NCBI GenBank assembly: GCA_964035015.1
Contig: CAXIUP010000035.1
Span: 372,001 to 436,000, forward strand
Length of the DNA: 64,000 nt
Direction of reading: 5' to 3'
Source of the DNA: Corallium rubrum
Lineage: Eukaryota; Cnidaria; Anthozoa; Scleralcyonacea; Coralliidae
Both the position numbers and the translations under genes were made by a program. Of the stretch, positions 41,592 to 51,292 are shown one piece after another (positions within the stretch are counted from its first letter, which is position 1; each line of letters begins with the position of its first letter). The notes under the pieces are model-generated. The model saw only the letters and a list, made by a program, of their open reading frames with translations, had not been told where the DNA came from and did no database searches.

Positions 41592-41801
41592 CTCTTTGAT
41601 AACGTTGACAAGGATCTTGGTGTATAATATTCTGTCTTTCCGGTTTGCTGTCGATGAACGTACGTCCAATGAGCAAAGTCTTGTTGTTTTCCCATTTCAA
41701 TTGTGCTTGATATTTGCAACCACTGAAAAATTATCTCCAAACAAAAATCCAAACCGAGAATGAGTTTTTAGCGCTTCAAAAGATCGTGATTTCTCTGCCA
41801 T
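41592..41801 (-). CDS. Candidate first exon, unidentified gene
   Basis: The minus strand from ATG 41801 reads MAEKSRSFEALKTHSRFGFL, then VVANIKHN, a TGA stop, and LCSLDVRSSTANRKDRILYT up to KEV at a GTTAGT donor near 41591. The single stop in an otherwise open stretch suggests a decayed exon. It may belong with the exon at 38568-39182, now separated by a Helitron and an ACAAG array. Function unknown. Confidence 0.3.
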
Positions 41802-41942
41802 ATTTTGACAACTTCGTGTACACAACATCGCCAGCAAAAAGCCGTTAACGAGCCAATGTCTTGTTCAAATTTTCTCCTCGTAATCCATCCACGCCATCCA
41901 TGATTTAATCGACTGGTTCAAACCGGTTTTCACATGCTATTT

Positions 41943-42310
41943 TTAAGTTGTTCTGAAGGCTGAATCTTCCTTGTTGTGACAAGTCTGCCACAAGTTGTCA
42001 CAGCGATCTTGTTCCAGACTTGTTAAAACAATCTGTAACGAGCTTGTTGGAACAGCTTGTGACAAGCTTGATGACTTCAACAGACTTGTTACAAGTTGTT
42101 CCAACAAGTCTGATATGGCTTGTTGACAACAAGCCTGATCCTGGCTGTTCCAACAACTTGTTACCGCTCTGCAGCTCAACAACTTGCTACAAGGTTGTTG
42201 TCAACAAGCTTGCTACAGCGTGATAAGCCAACAGCATTGTTACAACGTGTTCCCAGGCTTGTTACAAGCTTGTTCTGCCAACATCTTGTTGACAAGCTGT
42301 GAGATTTTTA
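41943..42310. repeat. ACAAGCTTGTT-type degenerate array, right
   Basis: Same motif style as 39235-39530, finishing with ACAAGCTGTGAGATTTTTACG. Such arrays usually sit just inside transposon ends; a matching outer left end was not found. Confidence 0.7.
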
Positions 42311-43004
42311 CGTGTGTAAGGCCTGGTTTAGACGTCGAAGTTCCGTCGCATTTAATTCGTCGAATTTAATGCGACGATTACGCGACAGAAGTGACACAGT
42401 TCGGTTTAGACGTCGAATTTAATGTGTCGCATTTAATGTTACGTTGAAATTTAACGCCAAATAGCTCTAAACGTTGGTGTTTCGAGTTTCGAATTACCGC
42501 GCGTTGCAACTTGCATGGCACCCAGCTGTTAAGAGAAACGCCATGTTTTTATCTTCAAGTGAGTATATCAAAAAGATAAAACACAAAGAAGACCTTCAGA
42601 GGCTCTCTGTGTTTCAATATGTGTTGTTGGTCGCCCGTTTGTCGTTACTGAATGAATAAGCTTTCGCTTAAAGCTTACCCTGGAGAGCCTCTGCATGGCA
42701 TCCAGGGTTACTTAAAGCTCTCTCATTCTTAAAACTCGATTAATGTGTTGCTTTCTACGGTGGCCGATAAGGGCAACAGAGATATAGAATCAATAACATA
42801 CCAATATATTTATTGCATGCCAATAGAAATCTCAACAGAGATATAGAAATCTCAACAGAGATATATATATATCTCAACAGAGATATATATATATCTCGAC
42901 AGAGATATAGAAATCTCGACAGAGATATATATATCTCAACAGAGATATAGAAATCTCAACAGAGATATATATATCTCGACAGAGATATATATATCTCAAC
43001 AGAG

Positions 43005-43151
43005 GGTACCTATTAGCGATAATGCAACGCTCACTACCCTTGTGGAAGTTTGAGCACTCTGGGCCCATGCGCACTTCACGCTATCTGAATGTACTTCACC
43101 GATGCTGTCCCACATGCGGTTGTCACCGACAATCGCATGTTACACAGATAC

Positions 43152-43157
<6 letters not shown>
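43005..43157 (+). repeat. 153-nt repeat unit, copy 2
   Basis: Identical to the complement of 9986-10138, again followed by a TA array. Here it lies inside the transposon's inverted-repeat array and has no hammerhead in front. Confidence 0.85.

Positions 43158-43213
<56 letters not shown>
43158..43213. repeat. (TA)n microsatellite
   Basis: TA tract following the 153-nt unit. Confidence 0.95.
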
Positions 43214-43215
<2 letters not shown>

Positions 43216-43526
43216 ACAGAGATATATATATATATCTCGACAGAGATATAGAAATCTCAACAGAGATATAGAAGTCTCAACAGATATATATATATATATA
43301 TCAACAGAGATATATATATCTTAACAGAGATATATATATCTCAACAGAGATATAGAAATCTCAACAGAGATATATATATATCTCGACAGAGATATAGAAA
43401 TCTCAACAGAGATTCTCCAGTGAAGTGGAATGTTGAGCCCGCAAACGTACTCAGCGGTTGAACTCCATGTTTGCGAACATACGTGTACTTCATTTAACCC
43501 TTGGCCAGTTGATTATTTATTGAAAA

Positions 43527-44741
43527 ATGGCGGATGTTGATCTACCCCGTTTTAATAAAGTCTGCAATCAATGCGGATTTTTAATCAAATTTAGCCACAA
43601 ATACTGTACACAATGTGGATGCGAAGCAATTGATGACACTGAAGACGACGAAGACGAAAGAGAAATTATAACATACTATTTCCGAAGAGGTTTTGAGTAC
43701 GAGGGAATCGTCCAGTTGTTGAATAAAAAACATAACATTCAAATGTCAACGAGAACTCTCAAAAATCGACTAAAGGAATACAATTTGAAACGAAGGGGCG
43801 TTGCTTATGATGAGGAACAGATCAGACAACGAATTGCTGAATTAATCGATGGGCATACTCTTTGTCTTGAAGGTGCTCAAGTTCCAAGAGATGTTGTTCA
43901 AAGGCTTCTAAAGGAACTTGACCCAGAAGGTTGTGCTTTAAGAAAAGCCAAGCGCTTGAAAAGAAGAAAATACCGATCACTTGGACCAAACCACTGCTGG
44001 CACATTGTCGGATACGACAAATTGTCTCCCTATGGTTTTCCTATTCACGCAGCAATTGATGGGTGGAGTCGAAGGATAATGTGGTTAAAGTGTGTAGGTC
44101 CAATAACTTCCCGGAGATTCCAGCCTCGTTTTACCTGCAGTGTGTAGGTGAAAACAAAGGCTGCCCAGAAAAGCTGAGAACCGACAATGGGACTGAGAAT
44201 GGGATAATGGCAACAATGCAATGTATGTTCAGAGATGACGCAACAGCACATGTATATGGTAGATCTACTGCCAATCAACGGATCGAGTGTTGGTGGTCTC
44301 AGTTTCATCGAAACAGGTCTACCTGGTGGATGAACTTTTTAAAGATTTGGTGGAAACGCAAATATATTGTCCAGGAAATGAATTACAGACGGAATGTTTA
44401 TGGTTCTGTTACTCTGGTGTAATTCAAGAAGACTTAAATTTTGTGCAACAACACTGGAACACACATTCAATCCGTCGATCGTCCCATGATACAATATCTG
44501 GTAAACCTGATGAACTATTCTCATTACCTGAAAACAAAGGGGGTGAAGATAAACTTCTGTGTCAGAGGGTATGATTGAATTTGTAGCAGAAAATTTACTA
44601 CAATTTGATGAAGCAACTAATCTATATCAAGAGTATTTTGAATATTTAGTGGCAAACACAAACTTACAAATGCCCACTAATTGGAGAGAAGCTAGTGCCC
44701 TTTATGATGAATTAATAAGGTTGTATGAACAAAACAATTGA
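43527..44741 (+). pseudogene. DDE integrase/transposase, frameshifted
   Basis: ATG at 43527 opens MADVDLPRFN, then a zinc ribbon with Cys 13, 16, 27 and 30, an acidic run and a helix-turn-helix-like segment (GIVQLLNKKHNIQMSTRTL). The integrase core follows: CWHIVGYDKLSPYGFPIHAA (first Asp near 164), AIDGWSRRIMWLK, then after a frameshift near 44090 LRTDNGTENGIMA (second Asp) and YGRSTANQRIECWW (Glu). Further shifts lie in the T-run near 44336 and near 44550. The rest reads FKDLVETQIYCPGNELQTEC, IQEDLNFVQQHWNTHSIRRS and YQEYFEYLVANTNLQM. All catalytic residues survive but the reading frame is broken three times. This is the presumed transposase of the 42756-50079 element. Confidence 0.85.
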
Positions 44742-45472
44742 GATTCTTAAAAGTGAAAGCATTAAAGCAGTGTAGTTACCTCATATTTCATTAAAAAATT
44801 GTGATGAAACTATCTCATACTGTACTACTGTAAATTGACTGCACAGCTAAGGTTTACATTGCATGTTGCTGGTTAGGGTTGCAGAACTTGTAAAGCATAA
44901 TTTTATCTAAACCCTGATCCTAACTAACTGCAACTCTTGCCTGAAATGTGCTGTTATCAGCTGTAATTGCTAACCTGCAAGTGTAATCTGCAACCTGCAA
45001 TTTAAACCCATTGCATTGATAGAGATCAGCACAAAACATGGTTAAACTCCATCAACCACAGCATCACTAAAATAATACCACATGGTACTGAGGTTTGAAG
45101 ATTAGCACATAATCAAATGTATTGTAATATGTATATCTTTCAGTAATCTACATGTAAAATAAGTACTGTTTAACTGTCCAGTATATTGTTTGTATTACTA
45201 GTTGTGCCAAGTGTAACCTTGAATAACTTAAAATCACTGTTACTACTGTATAATGCATTGCTGATCAACCTTTTAACAAGAAAAGAAACTCAACTATTTA
45301 CAAACGTGCAGTATTAACCTGTTGTAAAAAATGTATACAATATAGTTGTACTGTAGAAAGATATGAACATGCACACCAAATGCAATTCATGTTGTTTATA
45401 AACACTGTAAACAGGAACAAACACCCATGATTAAATATAAATTATCACAATGTGATGAAATGCTTCAAAATA
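44742..45472. other. Intergenic space between convergent genes
   Basis: AT-rich 3' flanks of the integrase (plus) and HECT (minus) genes. No further gene. Confidence 0.5.
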
Positions 45473-48400
45473 TCACAACACTCCAAAGCCAATGCCATCA
45501 ATAAGGGCGGATGTCATGATTTCCTTCATGTCACTTTCTCCATCCAAGTGAACAGGTAAAGTAACAACCAGGTCACACGTTGAAGTTGTGGGTCTACATC
45601 TGCAAGATGGTGGACACTGGTGCAGAAACTGGCACTTGATCTTCTTTCCAAACCCAAGCGGTGGCATGTTCCTTGATCCAGTAAGCCATTGGAGAATATC
45701 TCCAACAGCAACATTTGGAACCTCTTAACAGTAATAAATTTATGTACAAATTAATGACTAACTTGGGAACTGTGGTGGAAATGTGGTTCATTTCTGAGAA
45801 GTCAAGGTATTTTTAGCTACAATTTTTTGCAGATTTCAGTTGGTTTTGACCATAGTTAAATACTACTTGACTGTCAGTTTGTTTAAATGGGCTCACACAG
45901 AGTCACGCCCCCTTGTAAAATTTCCTAACTACAGCCCTGCAGGAACTCTATTTAAATAATCACAGTGAGACAGTTGTCCTGTAATCATCCCCAAAAGAAA
46001 AATATTTTACGATGGGTATAAGTAGTTTTGCATACTTTTCATTTCAACACTGTAAATAAAGTCACATAGATATGTGTAGGTGTCAGCTTCTTTTTCCTTT
46101 TTCATTTGACTGTCACTGTACTGAGGTCCAAAGCAGTCAATTAAGGATGTAGCTGTGACAGGTTGACCCTTTCCAGCAACAAGAACTGGGGCCCAAACAG
46201 TTGGATGTTCTTTGACAGATGAGAGCAAACCATATGTATTCAGGCCCTCTTCGAACTGGACAAGTTGTGGCAGCACATCACCTACTTGGTCTTTAAGGCA
46301 AATTGAACTACAGAAATAAAGATTAAAGTCCTATACAGGTAGGTTTGAATAAATACAGTAATCCTTAAAAGGTGTGGTTTAAGTCAAAGGACATCATACA
46401 CTGTATATTTTAAATTATACTTACTTGATTAGGCCCTTTATGGAGGTTTTGGTTTCCTTTCCTGGTACCCCGCTATAGCCAACTTCTTCTAGTAAAGGAT
46501 AAGCATCCTCATCCAGCAAAACACTTGCTATGTCACCACTGACACTAGCAACTTGGAGCTAAATTGAAAAATAGCACAATATATCAAGAGGCAGAGGGCT
46601 TACTGTAATTTGCGAAATCTGCACTTTGCAAAATCTGCATTTTTTCAATGCAAGTTGAAGTTTATATTACCGTTAGGGTCAGGGTTGGGCTTTTACTCTA
46701 ACCCCATCCCTAATACTAACCGCAACCCTAAAAAAGTAGAGGGCTTTTTACGTTTTGGTAACAAAATGTGGAGAGATTTTTAATGTTCCCTATGGGGCTC
46801 CATATATTTCCATTAATTTTATGCTGCTTTAACTGCTTTCTTTTATTAACTTAAGTACAATACACTTTACCATACCCATAAATTAAGACTACAAAATTTT
46901 TGAGACAGGTGATACAGGGGTGTAACTAGTAGGGGGGGTCACACACCCCCAAAGTCTGAAAACTGTTCTTTCGTCAGGCAAATTTAGCCAAATATCCTAC
47001 ATACAATTTGTTGGGCAGTAATATGTCCAAACCAATGAAAGTTTGCTTATAAAATTTGTATACAGGTTCCCATTGCTGCTAAGATAGTGTTTATAGCAAT
47101 AATTTCACGATAAAATATATTTAGATAAGGCTAATGCTTCTTAAGCTAAAAAAAATTAACATGTTATTTATAGGCGTGGCACTGTTTCCTGACCACGCCC
47201 TTTTGTCGGACAAACAGGCCACCACCACCCCACCCCCCCTCCCCCAAATGCTCAGACCTAAGTTACACCCCTGAGGTGATAGTCACCTTCTCCTTTAATA
47301 GGGAAAAGTTTATGTCTGACTTTCAACAATTATGTGGCAGTATAAACTATAATAATAATGCATGTACTATGTACCTTTTGGCATAGTTCCTTCTTAGGAA
47401 TAGAATTGATGTCATCAACCAATAAATTTCCAGTCAAATATCGGTAAATGAGTGGGGAAATAAAATTGGGAGCCTGTCCTCCTTGTATCACAGACATAGC
47501 CATTGCTTCACCAGCATACTTGAAGTCTTTTTTGGCTAGAGCCATGGTTGAATCGACTGGCTTTCCATCATGGAACAGTCTTCTCTCAATGTACTGCAAG
47601 ATTTCTGTTGAGGGACAAAAATCCTTATAAAACAAAAATCCTTGTACGTGTGATAAAATATGCTTTCTCTTTTAAACTGCATTATTACCAAAACTATTAA
47701 CAAAAAAGTAAAATTTACAGTACTAAAGTGTAATCATAACTACATATACCTGAGAAGAACTCCCGTTTAGGCCCCCTTCATCAACTGCTGGCTTTCCTGA
47801 GAAGGTAACTTTTAAGAGCTTCCCCGGATGGTAGTACCTCTCTCGCGCTCTTCGATAGTCTTCCCATAGCATCTTTCACCTCACTGTTACACGAATGGGA
47901 TCCTGTCCTGAACTGAAGCTACTTTCTTGTAAAGCAGAGATGTAACTGCATAGTGAAGAGGTCGATGAAGTGGTACCAGCTTCAGCATCAGATTCCTCAT
48001 TATGAGCTTCAACTTCTATGCACTCGAACACTGGACTCTCAGAAGTTATTACACCAAATGATGCACTACATGTATCAGCATGCTGTTCAACTTCATTGAT
48101 GGGGAAACATGCAAAACACAAAGGGCATTGAACTTTCATAACACTGGAAATGCTGGCTTCAGGGTCAGGCATGGTACTAGTGGATGGTGCACTGGTAGGT
48201 ATGTTCACCTCAGGTATGGTTGTGTCACGTGATGAAACGGTTGGGATATAGGTTGGTAGGTCATCGTCGGATGTGCTATCAGATTCTGTTTCGCAAATAA
48301 TCTCTTCTAAATCATTTAATTTCTTGGTTATTGATGGCACAAGGTATAAAGTTATTCGTGAATAACCATATCCAGAGACTTCTTTGTAGCGACCCAAGGT

Positions 48401-48940
48401 GAAAGGTTCTGGAGGTTCAGTTCCTGGCACACTTACAACTTCGCTCCCATCTTTGAATACAAGACTATGTTCGTGCTTCGGGTTGAATCTTTTGTTAAAA
48501 GCGGCTTGTTTTTGGACAGCGGCATTTCGAATCATTTCTGATGTCGATGATGGCAACACTTTTAAGGGAATCGACTCTCCTCGTTTAACCGCGCCATTTG
48601 CATCTTTCATTATACCAATTGTTATTGTAACGTCACTCTCACTAACCTTCGCTCGTTTTCCCCCTTTTCTCCTAACGAAGAAAGAGCTTCTCTCTTTTTC
48701 TTTCTCCCTTTTGAAATCCTTCAAGCTTTTCAATTTCAATCTAGTAGAACTAGAAGTACTGTTAGCCTTGCCACTGTTGTTAGTGTTTGTGTTGCCAGAT
48801 GTCTCGACGTTGCCACTCGAGGGACCACTACCTTCTGCAGAAGGGTAGGTTATCTCCCCGCATTGAGGACAAAATTTGAAGTTCTTTTCTAAAGATGATC
48901 CGCAATGACGACAAAACTTACAGTTCTTTCTGCTCGACAT
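45473..48940 (-). pseudogene. HECT-type E3 ubiquitin ligase (G2E3-like), five exons
   Basis: Exons on minus: 48940-47750, 47604-47375, 46558-46425, 46307-46036 and 45723-45473, with GT-AG joints. Exon 1 starts MSSRKNCKFCRHCG; its zinc ribbon (Cys 10, 13, 24, 27) has the same spacing as the integrase ribbon. A Ser-rich linker and a C-x2-C...H-x3-C finger (CPLCFACFPINEVEQHADTC) follow. HECT sequence begins LWEDYRRARERYYHPGKLLK and AVDEGG, and includes EAMAMSVIQGGQAPNFISPL. It ends with LGFGKKIKCQFLHQCPP and TSTCDLVVTLPVHL, where the Cys occupies the expected catalytic site. Breaks: TGA at 47876-47878 (probably from CGA) and a lost G near 47780. An earlier in-frame ATG at 48967 is possible. Confidence 0.8.
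46915..47273. mobile_element. hAT MITE in HECT gene intron
   Basis: 8-bp duplication AGGTGATA at 46907-46914 and 47274-47281. Ends CAGGGGTGTAACTAG and its inverse AAGTTACACCCCTG. 359 bp, non-coding, inside intron 2 of the ligase gene, so it inserted after the host transposon. Confidence 0.92.
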
Positions 48941-49059
48941 GACAAATCTCACACGTGAAGTCATCATTGCGTGAACAACGTTGGTCGTTTGAGCCCGCGG
49001 TAAAAGGGACAATCAGTGTAGTACTTCATGGCTTAATTAACTCACAGTCGATGTATTTC

Positions 49060-49173
49060 TGTCGAGTCTATTATTTCTGTCGAGATTTCTATATCTCTGT
49101 CGAGATATATATATCTCTGTTGAGATTTCTATATCTCTGTTGAGATTTCTATATCTCTGTCCATATCTCTGTC

Positions 49174-49175
<2 letters not shown>
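49060..49175. repeat. TIR array of the 7.3-kb transposon, right (inner part)
   Basis: Units of CTGTCGAGATTTCTATATCT and variants, the inverse of the left array. It is split from the outer part (49733-50040) by TA arrays and SINE-like sequence. Confidence 0.88.

Positions 49176-49246
<71 letters not shown>
49176..49246. repeat. (TA)n microsatellite
   Basis: TA tract bordering the palindrome. Confidence 0.95.
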
Positions 49247-49250
<4 letters not shown>

Positions 49251-49418
49251 GATATTGGGCATTTCACTCGATTACACAGCATGTTCTAAGGATTTAGGGT
49301 GAAGGAAAATTCGAGTGTAGAATATATACAATGTATATATTCTACACTCGAATTTTCCTTCACCCTAAATCCTTAGAACATGCTGTGTAATCGAGTGATA
49401 TGCCCAATATCATTTATA
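49244..49418. repeat. Near-perfect 175-bp palindrome
   Basis: Arms of about 86 bp mirror around the three bases AAT at 49330-49332. Each arm carries GATATTGGGCATTTCACTCG, a TGTTCTAAGGATTTAGGGTG stretch and GAAGGAAAATTCGAGTGTAG. It is made of two tail-to-tail copies of the SINE-related end sequence. Confidence 0.9.
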
Positions 49419-49640
49419 ATATACCCAATTCTCTCCTGGCATTACCACCTTATTATATATACAGAACTCGCGATCAAGCTCTCGGCAACGGCCTCCGTGG
49501 CTCAGTGGTCAGAGCATTGCACTAGAATCGCAAGGTCGTGGGTTCAATTCCTGCCGGAGGGCCTGTGTAGTTGCATTTTTCGCATGCTCCGGTTTGGTCT
49601 TTAAATGTATATATTCTACACTCGAATTTTCCTTCATAAA
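49419..49640 (+). mobile_element. SINE-like element with tRNA-like region
   Basis: Shares ACCCAATTCTCTCCTGGCAT and GATCAAGCTCTCGGCAACGG with other family members, then a tRNA-like segment, then TTGCATTTTTCGCATGCTCC and ATATTCTACACTCGAATTTT at its tail. Related copies are at 31587, 51165 and 52609. Confidence 0.75.
49491..49562 (+). ncRNA. tRNA-derived SINE head
   Basis: A-box TGGCTCAGTGGT and B-box GGTTCAATTCC at tRNA spacing, cloverleaf-like ends CCTCCG/CGGAGG, D-stem GCTC/GAGC, T-stem GTGGG/CCTGC, anticodon loop CTAGAAT. It is embedded in a repeated unit and lacks a clean acceptor end, so it is called a SINE promoter rather than a working tRNA. Confidence 0.72.
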
Positions 49641-49641
49641 T

Positions 49642-49645
<4 letters not shown>

Positions 49646-49732
<87 letters not shown>
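49646..49732. repeat. (TA)n microsatellite
   Basis: TA tract at the junction back into the transposon array. Confidence 0.95.
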
Positions 49733-49735
<3 letters not shown>

Positions 49736-50040
49736 GTTGAGATATATATATATATATATCTGTCAGATATATATATATATATATATATCTCTGTCGAGAT
49801 ATATATATATCTGTTGAGATATATATATATATCTGTTGAGATATATATATCTGTCGAGATATATATATATATCTCTGTTGAGATTTCTATATCTCTGTTG
49901 AGATATATATATCTCTGTCGAGATTTCTATATCTCTGTCGAGATATATATATCTCTGTTGAGATATATATATATCTCTGTTGAGATTTCTATATCTCTGT
50001 TGAGATTTCTATTGGCATGCAATAAATATATTGGTATGTT
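49733..50040. repeat. TIR array of the 7.3-kb transposon, right (outer part)
   Basis: ATATATCTGTTGAGATATAT and CTGTTGAGATTTCTATATCT units leading to the unique terminal 80 bp that mirrors 42756-42840. Confidence 0.9.
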
Positions 50041-50144
50041 ATTGATTCTATATCTCTGTTGCCCTTATCGGCCACCGTAGCTTTCGGCTAGTTCGACAGT
50101 TTTCTTCACAGAAATCTCCAAACCTTTTATTTACGCTCAAGCTT

Positions 50145-50370
50145 AAAGCATGAAATATTTCGCACGTTTGTTTACGTTTGGAAAGCTACGTTTGACTAAT
50201 TAACTTCCTCGTTTTGACCAATGAAATGCTTGTGTGTTTTTTTCACACGGGAATTTCACGTGAACAAGTGCATTTCATTGGTCAAAACGAGGAAGTTAAT
50301 TAGTCAAACGTAGCTTTCCAAACGTAAACAAACGTGCGAAATAGTTCATGCTTCAAGCTTGAACGTAAAT
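50145..50370. mobile_element. Fold-back MITE with ~100-bp arms
   Basis: GCACGTTTGTTTACGTTTGG on the left and its inverse near 50315-50335 belong to arms that include CTAATTAACTTCCTCGTTTT and TCATTGGTCAAAACGAGGAA. The loop is about 30 bp around TTTTTTTCACACGGG. It is non-coding and lies within the Harbinger-like element. Confidence 0.8.
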
Positions 50371-50494
50371 GGTAGTATTGCCACCCATGCAACTTCATAT
50401 ACTAATTGTTTTCGTCCGTCACAAAACATTCTGGACGATACAAACAAGTTCGACATGTTGAAAATTATCTTCGTGGGGCCCACGAACTGTAAAA

Positions 50495-50690
50495 TGTGCT
50501 TACTTTGTGTTTCGCGCACGAATATTTTATTCTCTGACCCTGACCCTGAAAACACCCTAATCTTCAAACCTAATCCTAATCCCAATCCCAATCCTAATTC
50601 TACCCCAACCCCAACCCTAACCCTAACCCTAATCCTAACCCTAACTCTAACCCTAACCCTGATGCATATTCGTGGGCGAAACACAAAGTA
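50495..50690. repeat. Telomere-like CCCTAA array between inverted repeats
   Basis: Degenerate CCCTAA/CCTAAT/CCCCAA repeats at 50525-50660. Inverted flanks: TTACTTTGTGTTTCGCGCAC near 50501 and, inverted, TTCGTGGGCGAAACACAAAG near 50669. Confidence 0.85.
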
Positions 50691-50756
50691 ATAACCCTGT
50701 AAGATTGTTGGGTATTGAGGGATATTGTAGGATAGAAAAAGTGATTATAATAATTT

Positions 50757-50972
50757 ATGCATTTTATTCGACTGCATTTTATGCGACGTCTAAATCAACG
50801 TCGCATTTCCGTCGAATTATGCGACACAGCTCGTCGCATAATTCGACAGCGTCGAATTAAATGCGACGCGTCGAATAAAATCAGTTTAGACGTTGCATTT
50901 CCGTCGGATAAAATAGGTCGCATTAAATGCGACGAATTAAATGCGACGGAACTTCGACGTATAAACCAAGCC
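50757..50972. repeat. Right end of Harbinger-like element
   Basis: Multiple GTCGAAT/ATTCGAC and GCGACGAATTAAATGCGACG motifs in both orientations, ending at the TAA duplication. The left end 42320-42470 is built the same way. Confidence 0.75.
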
Positions 50973-51164
50973 TAAGTTTAGAGTTGAGACATATTTATTC
51001 ACCAAGGCGGCATTAGCATATTTCACGCTTGCCAAGAGCTCTTACAATCTGAAAGCATTAATTGATCCTTAATTAAGCCAAGGTTTAGTTCAACGTTAAA
51101 TTGGATATTTCTTCTCATGATTTTGAAATGAATAACTGTTTTCAAATTATTGTTAGTCTCGATA

Positions 51165-51292
51165 TTGCGATTCGACCTTGCAATGCTCTGACCAATTGAG
51201 CCACGGAGACCGTTGCCGAGAGCTTGATCGCGAATTCTGTATACATTATATAAAGTGGTAATGCCAGGAGAGAATTTGGTTTATTAGAAGTA
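51165..51292 (-). mobile_element. SINE-like copy, minus, broken by Helitron
   Basis: The minus strand reads AATTCTCTCCTGGCATTACC, GATCAAGCTCTCGGCAACGG and CTCCGTGGCTCAATTGGTCA. Its other side continues past the Helitron at 52609, as shown by the intact relative at 31740. Confidence 0.7.

Larger units (their letters stand above)
42830..43410. repeat. TIR array of CTCAACAGAGATATA units, left
   Basis: Alternating TCTCAACAGAGATATATATA, TCTCGACAGAGATATAGAAA and similar ~20-bp units, interrupted by the 153-nt unit and its TA tail (43005-43212). Confidence 0.9.
42756..50079. mobile_element. 7.3-kb DNA transposon with integrase and HECT genes
   Basis: The 6-bp duplication GCTTTC flanks it (42750-42755, 50080-50085). 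The ends are TACGGTGGCCGATAAGGGCA and its inverse. Each end continues with about 80 bp of identical inverted sequence and then arrays of TCTCAACAGAGATATA-type units (42830-43410; 49060-49175 and 49733-50040). Two convergent genes lie inside: a DDE integrase from the left and a HECT-type ligase from the right. The 6-bp duplication and IS3-like integrase would fit the IS3EU group as I recall it, unverified. Both genes are now broken. A 153-nt hammerhead-associated unit sits in the left array and SINE-like copies sit in the right array. Confidence 0.85.
42320..50972. mobile_element. Harbinger-like element (TAA TSD), interrupted
   Basis: The left end GGCCTGGTTTAGACGTCGAA and the right end (complement GGCTTGGTTTATACGTCGAA) are inverted repeats that stay nearly identical for over 40 bp through GTTCCGTCGCATTTAATTCG. 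They are flanked by TAA at 42317-42319 and 50973-50975. A 3-bp TWA duplication is the habit of PIF/Harbinger transposases. Removing the 7.3-kb insert leaves about 1.3 kb with no transposase, so the host element is non-autonomous. Confidence 0.72.

Noticed and set aside
49491..49562. Functional tRNA gene
   Set aside because: Boxes A and B are good, but the acceptor end is mismatched and the sequence recurs inside a dispersed repeat, so a SINE head is the better call.
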